From Pseudofabraea citricarpa (taxonomy: Eukaryota; Ascomycota; Leotiomycetes; Helotiales; Dermateaceae): a DNA stretch of 64,000 nucleotides. Below, in pieces: positions 12,040-24,444 of the stretch. The notes under the pieces were generated by a model. It did not search any database and was not told the DNA's origin. It saw nothing but the letters and a program-made list of their open reading frames with translations. The stretch is from NCBI GenBank assembly GCA_029641185.1, contig JAPWGK010000037.1, positions 124,001-188,000 of the forward strand, given 5' to 3'. The position numbers and the translations under genes were made by a program. Numbering within the stretch: position 1 is the first letter of the stretch; each line of letters starts with the position of its first letter.

Positions 12040-13984
12040 ATGTATTTCCACCTTTTGCTCCTGTCCGCTGTGGCTTTTGTGCTCACACCGGCTCTCAACG
12101 CTCCTTCGATTCATGATCTCGTGCAGAGGCAGAGTGGTGAAGATGATTCTAGCCTAAATAAGCAAAGAGCCGATGCCGTCAAGGAGGCCTTCACGTACTC
12201 CTGGAACGGATACGAGGAATATGCCTTTCCTAATGACGAGCTTCATCCTTTGACCAACACGTTCAGCAATTCTAGGTGAGTGCTTGTAGGCTTCTTCGTC
12301 GTGGGTAGTTGTGATAATCACGTTACTCTGGTCATTTACTTTTCATGGACGAGGTTGGATAGGTCAACAACCTCAATTACTTTTTTCTCTTTTCTTTTTT
12401 TCTTTCCTTTTTCTTCTTGTTTTGAATCAGACCAGTTTCTAATTCTCGATAGGAATGCTTGGGGAGCCAGTGCTGTTGATGCCCTCAGTACAGCACTCGT
12501 AATGCAGATCCCAGAAATCGTGGATACCATTGTGGAATATATCCCGACCATCAACTATGACAACACCTCAACCGAAGTATCTCTTTTTGAAACTACCATT
12601 CGTTATCTCGGTGGGATGCTCTCAGGTGTGTCTCATTCCCGTCCGTGAAAAAATATACAAGAATTAATCCTGCACAGGTTATGATTTGCTAACGGGGCCA
12701 TTATCACATCTCGCTTCGAACGACACGGCTGTGGAGGCACTCCTATCTCAGTCAGTACGTCTCGCTGACAATCTCGCATTTGCATTCGACACCCCGACGG
12801 GAATCCCAATCAACAATCTTTTCTTCAACCCTCCCAGCACAGATAATTCCACGACCAATGGACTGGCTACAGTCGGCACGCTCGTTATGGAGTGGGTTCA
12901 TCTCTCAGACCTGACCGGAAACTCAACCTACGGCGAGTTGGCCGAAAGAGGAGAATCCTACTTACTTGATCCGCACCCCTCTACCTCGGAGCCCTGGCCG
13001 GGACTTGTAGGAAGTGAAGTCGACGTGAACACGGGACTCTTCACCGATGCCTTCGGCGGCTGGGTCGGCGGGACCGATAGCTTCTACGAGTACCTGATCA
13101 AGATGTACGCGTACGACACGACACGATATGCGAGCTACAGAGACCGTTGGATCCTCGCAGCGGATTCAAGCATTGCAGAATTGGCGAGCCACCCCTCGAC
13201 ACGGCCCGACCTGACCTATCTAGCCATGTACAACGGGACGCAGCTGATCTACGAGTCAGAGCACCTGGCATGTTTCGACGGCGGCAATTTCATCTTGGGG
13301 GGACTGGTGCTGCACGAGCAGAAGTACATCGATTTCGGACTGGCGCTCGTGAACGGATGCGAGAACACGTACACGTCGACGCTGACGGGCATCGGGCCTG
13401 AGGTCTTCAACTGGGTCACCAACACCACGGCCGCCAACGATACCGTCAACCCCCAGCCGCCCGCCAACCAGACGGCCTTCTACGAGAAGGCTGGCTTTTA
13501 TATCACCAACTCAAACTACATCCTCCGCCCAGAGGTCATCGAGAGCTTCTACTACGCCTACCGCGCCACCGGCGATCAGATCTACCGCGACTGGGCTTGG
13601 AATGCCTTCGTCGCTATTAACGACACGTGCCGTGCCGGCTCGGGCTTTGCGGGCCTCTTGAACGTCAATGCTGACCCGCCTGGGTATAGGGATTTCCAGG
13701 AGTCGTTCTGGTTTGCTGAGGTGCTGAAGTATTCTTACCTGATCCATTCCGAGGTGAGTTCTTTTTCTTTCTTTTTTCTTCTCTTTTTGGGGGGTGGTCG
13801 TTGTTCTTATTGGCTGTGTGTGCATGGGAGTGCGGGAGAAGATGGGAACTGCTGAGACTGAATGCATGCTAATCTTTCACCCGCTCGTCAGGATGATGTC
13901 TGGCAGGTCGAGTACAACGGCGTCAACGAATACGTCTTCAACACCGAAGCGCACCCTTTCAAAGTTGCTGGCACGCCCATCTGA
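12040..13984 (+). CDS. Secreted GH47 class I alpha-1,2-mannosidase
   Basis: This glycosidase trims alpha-1,2-linked mannose from N-glycans, in the secretory pathway or outside the cell. Four exons are consistent in phase: 12040-12275, 12453-12625, 12678-13753 and 13892-13984, giving 525 residues. The first 19 or so residues form a signal peptide (hydrophobic [11 protein letters not shown]). The GH47 fold is recognised from [55 protein letters not shown], the [13 protein letters not shown] segment, [13 protein letters not shown] and, in the last short exon, NTEAHPF, whose threonine is the conserved calcium ligand. Many Asn-X-Ser/Thr sites indicate heavy N-glycosylation. The introns carry normal GTGAGT/GTGTGT donors and CAG/TAG acceptors. 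Fungal genomes hold several GH47 paralogues; which one this is cannot be told here. Confidence 0.94.
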
Positions 13985-14375
13985 TTCTGGTAGAGCTAGA
14001 CCTGATCAAAGTAAAGCAAAGCAAAACAACTCATCGACTTGACATGAGATGACCAGCGATTCATGTATATAATTATCTAGCTACCTTAGCTATACCAAAT
14101 TAACATCTTTATCCATATTCTAACGATAAGAGGGATTTTTGATTATTAATACTCCACGTCGAGAAGTGAATTGAGATGGGATGTTCTTACTGGCTGGATT
14201 GGAGAGATAGATTGCTTGCTTACTTCATTGAAACGGGATGGGAAAGGATCACTTAGCTAGGTACCTAGGTGCCTTATGCTTAGCGAGCACCCCCATCTCT
14301 GCATTGACCTCTGAAACCCTCAACTCACAACTCATCTCGGCCGTTTTACTTTCGGCCCCCTCTACTTTGCTCTTG

Positions 14376-14397
14376 TTTTTTTTTTTTTTTTTTTTTT
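14376..14397. repeat. Poly-T tract
   Basis: An uninterrupted run of about 22 T within a pyrimidine-rich stretch. Confidence 0.9.
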
Positions 14398-15497
14398 ATG
14401 TTTTCTCTCCCCTTCGCTTTCTTGCCTTGTCTCATACCTCCCGTCTCTTTTTTCTTTTGCTGCTTCTCTTCCTTCTCCCTTTTTTTCGAGTTTAGAAATT
14501 AGAACCTCGCTGATATCCAGTGCATCATCGTCTCTTCATAAAAGATAGACTCAAAAATCAATTCCGCTAGAAAGCGAAGAGTTCATACTTCACATTTTAT
14601 ATATTGGGAAAAGTGCAGGTGCAGATGCATTGGGTAACCTAGATGATGCAGATTATGTCCATTTCACAAGTCAGCTAGTGATGTTGTTATGTGTATACTA
14701 CCGAATGGGATCGTAATAAAAAATTTGCAAAAGAAAATAAAAGAAGAGAAGAGAAGAGAAGAAGGTTTGCGTGGATTACTGGAAGTGGTGGGATGTTTTT
14801 GAATCCAGAGCCCACGCGCGGTTATGTTTCCAAACAGAAAAAAAGATAAAAAGAAGAAGGAAGAAGGCAGTATGTATTCTACTATCAATACTCGAGCTGC
14901 TATCGTGCGTGTTAACATCGACGCTTAAAGAGACAGATGAAGAAACGGCAGAATGTCATAACCCGAGATTAACCTCGTACCTCCTCAAACACGGCTCTAT
15001 TTCTGATCAGTACCACCAAGATCACTCACTCACTACCTATATGCATCCGTCCCCTCTTCCTTCCTACCCCGTTCGATACTGTTTATAAATACTTACTGCA
15101 CCCAGTCCATCTTTTGTGTCCGAAAATAAAAAAAAGAAAAAGAAAAGATTCGTCACTCCCACGGCTTTTACTTTACTTTACTTTACCTTACTTTGCAGAA
15201 CAGAACAGAACAGAAGCCAGTAACGTATACATCCTACTAACGACAGAAATATCATCGTCTCCGATCATGATACCACGTTCCATCACAACCACAACCGCCG
15301 TAAGCAGGCAGATCTCAACATGAAGAAGGAGAATAAGAAGAGGGAGAAGGGAGCGGAGGCTTCGACAAAAAGAAAACACGAACATCATCAAAAACATCAC
15401 TCGGTACCTCTTCTCCTCCCGATGAATATCCAACCCAGAACAAACGAAATATGCTGTTGTCAGCGCACGTCCCGTTGTCATACACACTCGAGGAGAC

Positions 15498-15520
15498 AAA
15501 AAAAAAAAAAAAAAAAAAAA
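15498..15520. repeat. Poly-A tract
   Basis: An uninterrupted run of about 23 A, followed by purine-rich sequence. Confidence 0.9.
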
Positions 15521-16183
15521 GAGGAGGATGGATGGGAAGAGAGCCAGGCTTGTTTGCGGAGTCGAGAAGGACGGGACAGGAAGTCCACAGCAGCAGCACC
15601 GTTATCAGAATATCCCACGCTGGCTTTCTCTCGTTGTCATTCTCGAGCGAGATGGATGGATGGATAGAGACGAGGGAGTGCGGAGGAGGGAGGGGGATTT
15701 TATACACTTTCACGAGGGGGTGAATAGATTGACAGCTAGCTAGGCGAGGTCCGGAGATATATTTTATCTACTGTACCTACGTACCTAATGATTGCAGCAA
15801 CGATAAAAATCCCAACTCCAAACCTCAACTCCAACTCCGACTCCAACAACTCCCGCAGTCAAGTATCCGCTAGGAGATCAAGAAGGGTAAAAAAGAAAGA
15901 AAACGGAAAAACGCCTCGCTAATGCTGCTTATCGGTACCCTCCCTCCCTACCTCCTCTCTTTGATGAGAGGTATATATAAATATAAATCAATTCTTTCTT
16001 TCTTCCTCTCCCACCAGAAAAGAAAAACCCGAGAAGAGCCAGCCCCTGAGATATCTTTCCCTACTTCTCTTCTCCCTCTCTTCCCCCGCCCCCCCTCCCT
16101 CCTCTCTCTCTATATATATGTTCCTGCCACTGCCTCGGCCTCCACCTACCCCGCGAACTTCCGTGATAAACCAAAACCCCACC

Positions 16184-19026
16184 TCACCACCCGACAATCC
16201 TCTCTCTGACCTCCCTCGACCCATCCATATTCACCAAGACGCACTTCTCACAGACGACCTTGACGAACCGTTCGGGGACATGCCACTCAAGGGCCAAAAC
16301 ACGGACTCGATATTTCTCCAGGACGGGGACGTTCCAAGACGACGAGGACGACGAAGAAGTGGCGCGTGGGTGTTTAGAAAAGTGAGGATCGAGGATCAAG
16401 GGATCGATACCGAACGAGGAGGACGATGGAGGAGGTTGAGAGATAGGAAGCTGCTCAGCAGGTGCAGACGCAGATGCAGACGCCGGTGCGTAGATGGCGT
16501 TTTCAGAATCGACCGACATCAGACCTGCTGAGCTGTGGTATCTGAGACGAGCTTGCAGCGGCGCTGCTGCAGTTTTATTGAGAGCTGCATCGCTGCGGCT
16601 GCGCTCGTGGCTTGTTGGATATGAGTCCTTCCCCCTGTTTGCGTCGTCGAGGTGAGAGATCGTATCGGAGAACATGTCGAACCCTTGCATGTGTGGCGGC
16701 GAAGGGTAGTCGAAGAGATGATCTATACTCTTATGGTGCGTGCTCGGTGGGAGTAGAGGATCTTCAAGGGGTATATTAGAACCGGCAGCCAGGTTGAAAG
16801 AGCCGAAATTCTGCATGTTGAGACCCTCCTCTTCCAGTTCCATGATGTATTGCCCGACGCGCGCGCAAATCGTGCTGTTCCACGTACCCTCGGTCCTGGG
16901 GTTTCTAGCAAGCAAGTCTATAGCCTCTCTCCGCAGACTCGAATCGCGGCATTTGATGGCAACGGTAAAGAGTGGGATGATTATTCCGACGTCGAAGCTG
17001 AATCGTGGGTTGCGTGGTAGGTTCAGAGTAGGATATTGCGAGATGAGAAGTGCAGCTGTCCTGATGATAGCCTCAAATGTCGGCGTGAAAGAATCGTAGA
17101 CCATTTCCGAATCCGATGTGACGGCAGAAAGGGTTATGAGGGCAATCTTGTGGTAGATGCAGATCAAGAGCACTGCTGCGTTGGAAATGCTCCCATTTGA
17201 ATCCACAGCAGCATCGAGATACGGTTGAAATGCATGTGTGAAGTTCTCCAACTCCACCACGAAGGACGAATACGTATCTAAGATGACCGCAGGAGAATCA
17301 TGTGCACCAGGCGCGTACCTCCTACTATACAGGACTCGACAGCAGAAATGTTGTATTCGGTACCACAGAAAATCCCAGCATTTATGGGCCACTCCGAAGC
17401 AGGAAAACTGTAGAGGGATGGTTTGGTGGCACAGCTTTTGTATACCGGATTCTAGATTTAAGGATTCGGCATCGAGACTGCTACCAGCAAGGACCGCTTG
17501 TCCCGTACCTTGAATCCGTATGAATGTTTGGATCAGGATGTCTTCGATTGGTGCCTCGTAAGTTGGGATCGGTGGTGTTGAAGTTGTAATCGATGAAGCT
17601 GCTGATTGATTTCCAGCTGCTGGCGTGGATCGAGGGGAAGGGTTGAGAGAGTGCGTGTCGGTCGACGCGGGGGACTGCGAGGAAGAATTTGCTAGTTGGA
17701 GAGAAGCCGTGGGGGAAAGCTTCCTAACTCTGGCTGGCGGGAATTTCGCAAGGTGAACTTGTGTCTCTTCTTGAAGAGCTTCAAACTCGTCCCCGACCCT
17801 GAAATCTGACATGTACTCGTTTGATACTGCTGGCGTGGGAAAGTTCCAAAGGTATTGATCCTGGTCCGGTCCATTTCCACGTATTCCATAAGAGGATATG
17901 CCGATTGTCTCGTTTGATCGATTCTCTATGGCCTGGGCTGGGCCAGGTTCTGTATCGACAACGATTTCAGGAAGAAGACCGCGTGTGTAGAGAGACTCGG
18001 ATGTTGACCCAGATAAAAGATGTTCGTCATTAAATCCTCCATGGAAACGGAGCGGAGGATTATCCTGAATCGGAAAGCTATTATTTAAAGGCTGTGCGTG
18101 GTCGTGAAAAGCTGTTAATCGAGGACTGACGAAGGCGTGTGTTTCAGTTCCACTCCATTTATGCTCATAACTTTGCAACAGTTTGAGACCTTCGTTCAGC
18201 TGTTGTACGCTGGACGTATGGTTGCCTTGAACTGCCTCGAAACATGCAAAGAGGATACACGCAATTAATGCGGTTCTCATTTGTGGACTGTCCGACTCAG
18301 AGACGTATTCCTTCAGGGCATGGATCGACTTGATATAATACGTTACGGCAAACTGGCGATGGCTAAAATTGTCTCCCTCCTCGAATGAACCAAGCTGTAG
18401 ATTAGAAGTAAGATCCAAGCTTTTCCTCAACGCGGCGATGGCGATAATTGCATATGTAATGGGAAGAACCGCAAGACCTTCCCGAAAGACGACTTTTATC
18501 CAGAACCCTGGGTCGAAGTACCCCGGAAGCTCATATGCTACCACATCACGAAAGAATTGAAAGTAAAATTTCTCGTCCTGCGAACCCAGGATGGAAAAGT
18601 TGGACCCCGATGCATTCTGGCCCGGTATTCTTGGCTGGATCGGTTGAACGAGAGCGGACTTTGGAGTTGGTTCGGGAGTATAACCATCACATCTACACGC
18701 CGAGTTAACATGGTTGTTAGACTTCTGAAAGCAAATCATACCTGCGCCCAAATTTCTGGCACCGCACACATTCTGGTTTGGTCTCATCACATTTTACGCG
18801 CCGGGTTCTGAGGAATATCAGTATTGGCCCGTGGGCAAATTTGCAGACTTGGTAGCACTGACTTGCAAGTGATGCACCCAGATTTCACCTTTGGTTTGCT
18901 GGCTCGCGCTTTCTTAGATCCATCTCTATCGCTCTTTGATGGTCGTCTATATAGTTGAGTTGGAATCTGTTGGTTTGAAGCGAATATGGACGGGGTTCTG
19001 AAAGGCGACGACATCGTTTCCGACAT
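16184..19026 (-). CDS. Zn2Cys6 fungal-specific transcription factor
   Basis: Nuclear DNA-binding regulator of about 912 residues in three exons: 19026-18863, 18807-18742 and 18692-16184, with introns of 55 and 49 nt. Splicing assembles a full binuclear zinc cluster near residues 51-78: CITCKTRRVKCDE, then CVRCQKFGRRC, giving the C-x2-C-x6-C ... C-x2-C-x6-C pattern. Each intron interrupts the cluster, so an unspliced reading loses it. A basic KKARASKPKVK stretch precedes it. After it comes the helical fungal_trans_2-like region (FYFQFFRDVVAYELPGYF onward), a Ser/Thr/Pro-rich linker and a second helical block. No target genes can be inferred; the closest neighbours are GH47 mannosidase (convergent) and a DOPA-dioxygenase-like gene (2.7 kb away, divergent). 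Confidence 0.92.
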
Positions 19027-21762
19027 CCGGTATTCGTGTCCAAGTTGCCTACGTCTTGCTATCTCTGCCTGGGAAGTTTGATGGTGAAATTTGGCCTGTA
19101 CATCCGTAGGCAGTTCGCGGGAGATATCAAGATGACCAGGTCAAAATGTGAATATCAACATTGAGGAAGTACATTGGAGATATAGTACGTCACAGATATG
19201 TTTTGAAGACATAGAAATACATGGAGAACAGTTGGACCCCAAGCAAGGTATATTTTAGCCGCCTGGTCATTGATCGGGCCCACCGAATAATCCAGGGTGA
19301 TGGTGAGGTGCTCGAGTGATCCGGTGAGTCCCTGCGGCGATCATAAGACGCAAACTGCTTTTTGAGTGGTCTGTTATCGAAAGTACGGTGGCAGAGTAAA
19401 GAGCTTAAAAGCTTTTGGGACGTAAGTCCGGGGGAGCCATTGTAATGCCTGCTGCTCAAACCGTGCCCCACACCCATGGGGCAACGCGTAGGGCTATGGA
19501 TGGGCTGACAACATGTCTGTGAGGCATCCATGGCGCATACCGGAGATCTACACCCCATCAGCCTTGTGCCTTATGTGACCCGACGGGAGGCCCATTGAGC
19601 CGATCCTTGATTTATAATTCGACGTCACGATATAAGGTGAGATGGTCGGATCGGTACTGTTTTTGTGCGTGGTACTATTATAGAGGTGGCTGACCAATCT
19701 ACCGCAGATATATCGTTGTCACCTGAATGGTCTGAATACTCTGCCCAGAACTGCAACACCCATCCGAGGTTGTAATACTGAGTAGTAGTGCGCTGGCCCA
19801 CGAAGTCAGAATCCAGATTCGCCCATTTGCGTATACCGGGCTGGGCTGTTCGCTTGCGTCTCTGCTGGCCAGTGAGAGCCATCAACAGGCGCTTCGCCAT
19901 CTTGAATGATTGGCTTCCAGATACGACACCGAGTCAAGGAATAGCCTTAAATTGTCACCAAGACGATGGACGAACCGAATCGAGTTGTGAGGACTTAGTG
20001 GCGGTTTTCGGAGTCTCACTCAAATTAGCGAGCTCTTCGCTTTTGGGAGGCTTGCAGTACTGGCGGCCGTGACTTGTGCTACACGTTATCAGGTGTTTGC
20101 AGAACACAACAGATACTAACCATGAACCCGCTTGCATTATGCTTGCTGCAGAGATCAGTTGGCCATGTCCTTTTGAGAGGGGTTTACAACTGTCTTACCG
20201 GTAGAATGCAGTTTGTGGATGCCGTAGTGCATTTGCGGTCGCAGACAAAGCCATGGATATCGGAGATGGATTGCAGCGGGGTCAGAGCCAATCCCAGCTG
20301 GCCCAGCCTCGGAATAGCGTCTTCAAAAAGCCAGAAGGATGACATGTAGGGTATCATACTTTGACAATATCGATATCGCTGGCCGTCGAGAGTGGCACAA
20401 TTGGTCGTTCCGAAATGGCTTATGGCAAGCGAGACAAGGGTGCTGATTGGATTCGAATGCGGAACCCCGCTGGGAAGTTCTGTGAACCTTGCACAGCCGT
20501 AGCAGCCCAGGTGTATGGTTTGATGACTTACGAACAACCATGTATTTCGGCGATAAGCGTGTCAAGCACGCATGCTCCCTTGCCTAATCACCTTACCAAG
20601 AACCTGACAAAGAAAGTCAGACTTGGGAATATAAATAAATGTCGGCCCAGGCGGTTGTTTGCTCTGCAACATTGTTCCCATCGCTCTGTCTTTATGGAGT
20701 ATTATAGTTGCTGGACGGCATCTATACTCCACACACGTGTAGAAGGTATGCGAAAGGAGCATGCTGATTGGTACAAGAACGAAGTGTCTTCGTGCTCTTG
20801 ACCAAACCAAAGTCATCCGCGAAAACTCGGAGTTGTGAAGACGCAAGAGCTCATACATGAAGAACGATCGGATCGGCCCATGCCAACATTTATCCCGATC
20901 CTGAATCTACAATCCAAACATCGTGAGGCCGAACACCGATAGATGTGCTGATTTCTTCTGTGGTTGAACAGCAACGCTTATTTTGTGCCGCTAAGAGACA
21001 CATATCCTCACTACTTGTCCGGTACTTAAGATTGCGTTTGGTGGTGTTCGCAGAATTGGCTGTCGAAAAAATAAGTGCAAGTTTAAGTCGTCAGTGGAGA
21101 CTGAATGTTGTCATGATGGAAAAGCTTTTGAGAAAGCAGCAAATACAATCTGCAACAAGCGTCATATAGGGAAATGATGACACTCCAAACCAGAAGTTTC
21201 TGGCCTGTGGAGGATTCGGACCCAGGTGGGAAGCCCGCTCGGCAGGACAACAAGTGCATTAACAATGTGACGAAGTCTCTCTGCTCGGACGACAGAGCAA
21301 ACCGTCTCGGCCGAGAAATCGGTTGACATGTGAGCCGGGCGTAGACTCTACCGCGTAGGTAGTTGTTTGACGTTGTCGATATTCGTATCGATGTTAAGAT
21401 CTCCAGTGCGGCACCAACAAGAAGGCTTCATTTGTAGAGCGTACTTCGTACTTCGTACTCTCGTTGGAATTCTTTTGAGCCCGCAAGTCCTTACAACTAA
21501 TCAGGTCTCAGCTTGCTACCGACCTTCCTCTAGACTGCTCTGCTGCTCGAGTTAGCTCAACAATGGATGAGGGAGTTTGGCGACTATTGTCAATCATTTA
21601 TGGCATCCAAGAGGCGTTTCTGGTTTCGCTGACATATTCTCGCGTCATTTGACGCAATTGATTCCGCGCCTCGAGTTTAAGTACCGGCGAAAGCCCTCAG
21701 TTGTTGCGACCCGACGACTTTGAGAACAATTCGCCGACTGACTTGTGTGATCGACAAAGAAA
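19027..21762. other. Long divergent intergenic region
   Basis: The 2.7 kb between the Zn2Cys6 gene and the DOPA-dioxygenase-like gene shows no recognisable gene. A 91-residue minus-strand frame with an ATG (19900-19625) and other short frames have no domain and no splice support. The sequence is balanced in composition, so it is not an obvious decayed repeat. It may hold promoters, long leaders or a non-coding transcript. Confidence 0.45.
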
Positions 21763-22502
21763 ATGGCAGACCCATCATTATACACCTACAAATCTCCGCT
21801 CGAGGGCTACGAGAATGGCCCTCCTCTGTCGGAGGAAAAGAACGAGGATGGAAAAAGCCTTGTAAATCCTCAGACAGGAGTCCTGAGTAAGAGTTATGAG
21901 AGCTTCACCGAGCCTTTGGATAACGGCATTCGTGGTGGCTTGTAAGGTTTCCAACAGTTTGTTATGTTGCTTCTGGGTCTGCGACTAACATTCAGTGGCA
22001 GTGATGTTCACGTATATCATTTCCAGAAGAACCCAGCACAGCAGAAATATGCTAGAGAGCTGTGGGAGAGGATTCGGAGAGAATGTTGGTCATGCCCGCT
22101 TTCTATGTTGAAAAGAGCTAACATCGGCTCGGCTCAGTTCCTGAACTTCGCATCTACAGATTCTGGGAGGAGCCAATCGGCCCACATCCAATTGCAATGT
22201 TCGAGGTCAACCTGTTCACCCCTGCACAGTTTGGTGCCTTCATTCCATGGCTGGTGATAAATCGGGGACCATTGAGTGCTTTGGTGCATCCCAATACCGT
22301 CGACCCAATAACTGGTGAATGCGAAGAGGAAGAAAGAGACCATACGCAGGTTAGTATCATTGATATTGTCACTGAATGGGTTGCTAACATGGTCAAGCGT
22401 GCAACTTGGATGGGGACACCAGTGCTTTTGGACTTGAGCTTATTCAAGAACCTGGCAGCTTTGAAAGCACAGAGGAAGGCCGCCTTAGAAGCGAAGAACT
22501 GA
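21763..22502 (+). CDS. DOPA 4,5-dioxygenase family protein
   Basis: Small extradiol-dioxygenase-like protein of the DOPA_dioxygen family, whose fungal founder opens the ring of L-DOPA. Four exons fit in phase: 21763-21941, 21996-22084, 22138-22349 and 22398-22502, giving 194 residues. The introns are 48-54 nt with CTAAC branch sites. Key family segments are SDVHVYHFQ near the N-terminus, ELRIYRFWEEPIGPHPIAMF, FGAFIPWLVINRG and LVHPNTVDP, with DHTQRATWMG created by the last splice; the conserved histidines (DVHVY, GPHP, LVHP, DH) are all present. It is cytosolic, with no signal peptide. Its substrate in this fungus is unknown. It ends 33 bases before the convergent JmjC gene. Confidence 0.9.
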
Positions 22503-22535
22503 ACCCGGGTTCGATGGTTTAAATGAAAAAAATGT

Positions 22536-23654
22536 TCATCGAAACCACCAGTTTACAGAAGCATTTACTTCCCTTGATTCACTTTCGTGACTCTTGATGC
22601 TATGCCACCAACCTTTTGGGATAAATAATGCGTCGCCAGGATTCACCGCAACCTCAAACCCGCCTAAAGCAGGAGAATCGCCCCAGACAACTTGCTCGAG
22701 AACTTCTTTTTCAGACCCTTGCATCATTTCTTGACCCCGGAAGGCAGCAGAAGAGTAGGCGCCGATATGGGCTTGGACTTCTCGAAATATTGATGCACCA
22801 ATCGTCGGCTTATAGAGCCTGATAACCTTGCGACTGGCGATCTGGACGAATAGGTTCGGATTCGGGTCCTTGTGCAGAGGAGTATAGGTAGGCTGCAGAC
22901 CCATCCAAATGCTTGTGTCATATATATCTCCCTTCCCTGCATGCTTCACCAGCTCTGGTATGGGTACGTCGTCTCGTAACTGTTTTGGAAGCTCTTGTAT
23001 CTGCGCCTGTGCTATGTAAAGTCGTTGAATCTGAGGAATATCAGCAGAGCGTGGCTTGAATGCTTCCAGAAAGAGTGACAATGGTGCATTGAAGCGGCAG
23101 AATTGGGATTTGACTTCTTTCTGCAACGGGCCTCTTCCATGATTCGCATAGCCTTCATCGGTATTATGAGTTACTTCATAGATGAAGGCATTGAAGTATG
23201 GGCATTTCCCCGTCTGGCTCTGGGGCCATGTGCTTTCGAACGCTTGGATGTCTTGTGTTCCCGAATGGATTGTTGTCTCGTAAGGGAGTACAGTTCCCGC
23301 AAATTGGGAGAGATAATCTTGGTTGGGCACCAAATAATGACCTGCCAGAGGAGAATCACCGCTTGGAGGCGACGGGCGTGCTTCAAACCACCGTGCGACC
23401 GCCGGAATGATGGAGGATATTGAGTCGCATTGCGAACTCGAGCCGGGACTGATCAATATGGGAACTTCTGGAAGAAAGGCGCGCTGTCGAAAGTCGTCGA
23501 TGTTGACTTCATTCAACAAGCTGGGGATTCTTTCCACTGTCGAAAAGAAGGACTGTGATCTGGGTGTACGAATTGGATTGCTGAGGACGAAGGGCCGGTA
23601 GCTTGGATGTAGCTGTTTGAGACATCGAGGCTTACGAGCTGCAGGGCTTCGCAT
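22536..23654 (-). CDS. JmjC/cupin_8-type 2-oxoglutarate oxygenase
   Basis: Predicted Fe(II)/2-oxoglutarate-dependent hydroxylase of the cupin_8 (JmjC-like) group. The single exon begins at ATG 23654; the frame continues upstream without an ATG through a CAACAT repeat, so 23654 is the likely start (372 residues). The first ~40 residues are Arg/Ser-rich without acidic residues, resembling a mitochondrial presequence. The Fe-binding H-x-D is in TPLHKDPNPN, and the distal histidine follows in FIPKGWWHS; a lysine in the strand between (SRKVIRLYKP) could bind 2-oxoglutarate. The family includes protein, RNA and histone hydroxylases, so the substrate is unknown. The 3' end is 33 bases from the convergent DOPA-dioxygenase gene. 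Confidence 0.82.
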   Translation of the reverse strand: MRSPAARKPRCLKQLHPSYRPFVLSNPIRTPRSQSFFSTVERIPSLLNEVNIDDFRQRAFLPEVPILISPGSSSQCDSISSIIPAVARWFEARPSPPSGDSPLAGHYLVPNQDYLSQFAGTVLPYETTIHSGTQDIQAFESTWPQSQTGKCPYFNAFIYEVTHNTDEGYANHGRGPLQKEVKSQFCRFNAPLSLFLEAFKPRSADIPQIQRLYIAQAQIQELPKQLRDDVPIPELVKHAGKGDIYDTSIWMGLQPTYTPLHKDPNPNLFVQIASRKVIRLYKPTIGASIFREVQAHIGAYSSAAFRGQEMMQGSEKEVLEQVVWGDSPALGGFEVAVNPGDALFIPKGWWHSIKSHESESREVNASVNWWFR

Positions 23655-24444
23655 TGTTGTGGCAGGCGATGGTGATGGTGATAGCTTCGCATGCTGATGT
23701 TGATGTTGATGTTGATGTTGGTGCAGCTTTGGAGATGCTGATGCGGGCAGACAAAGGTACCGGGCCCGAGCGGCCGAGCGAGTGCTGGAGAGTTTGAGGC
23801 ACGGAATCCATCCCGGGCCCGGCCTTACCCCATATTCCACTCTGAGTTCTGACAAGACTTCCAGAGTAAAGTCTGTCACTTTTATCAGAACTCAAAGTGG
23901 CAACAGGAATCAATATTGACAAATTCCAACCGCAGATCACCACAAAGCAACTTGACGGCCAAATCAGCTTTGCCTCCCCCGTTGGAGCTATATATCACTC
24001 ACGGCGAACAGGAGCCAGAAGTGAAGCAGCCATTGGTTGCGCCACTTGAAACGATGGGTTCTGAGTGCAAGCAACTTATGCAAGCCGCTGGGCGGTTGGA
24101 ATGGCACCATGGACCATGGCAAAAGCAAATAATGCCACATCAACCTCGGTCCGTGTCCGTGTCCGTATTGCTGGTGCTGGTGCTGCGGGGAACTCTACGT
24201 CGTGCATGTACAAGCTTGCTCTCACCCACATAAGCTCCCAACACCCATCGCCCACAGCTGTCAAGACGTCAATTTCCGCTTGAAGAAGGTCTGCCTAACT
24301 ATCTCTCAAGTCTAGTAGTCCCCAGGAGTCTTCAACTGGACTAGACTACTTTACTTTGTTAAGAACCTACACGGCACAGGTGGTCAAAAGAAAGCTACGT
24401 TGGGGAAGTTTGCCAATCTGTAGCTGTGCATAATACAGCTCAAG
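23655..24444. other. Divergent promoter region, JmjC / BVMO
   Basis: 790 bases between two divergent starts. It carries a TGATGT hexamer run (about 23695-23720) just upstream of the JmjC start and GC-rich CCGTGTCCGT-type direct repeats near 24150. No gene is supported. Confidence 0.5.
23695..23720. repeat. TGATGT hexamer microsatellite
   Basis: About four copies of TGATGT (ACATCA on the other strand). In the JmjC frame it would encode alternating His-Gln, but it lies upstream of the first ATG. Confidence 0.85.

Larger units (their letters stand above)
13985..16183. other. Intergenic region rich in homopolymers
   Basis: Convergent spacer of 2.2 kb between the mannosidase and Zn2Cys6 genes. 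It contains a 22-base T run (14376-14397), a 23-base A run (15498-15520), CTTTA repeats (about 15168-15195) and long pyrimidine or purine tracts. Open frames here are short and low in complexity. No gene is supported. Confidence 0.55.

Noticed and set aside
19625..19900. 91-codon minus-strand frame with ATG
   Set aside because: No domain, no homologue recognised and no splice extension; cannot be told from chance in a 2.7-kb spacer.
21190..21290. tRNA-like B-box (GGTCCGAATCC on the minus strand)
   Set aside because: No matching A-box, acceptor stem or cloverleaf could be drawn around it.
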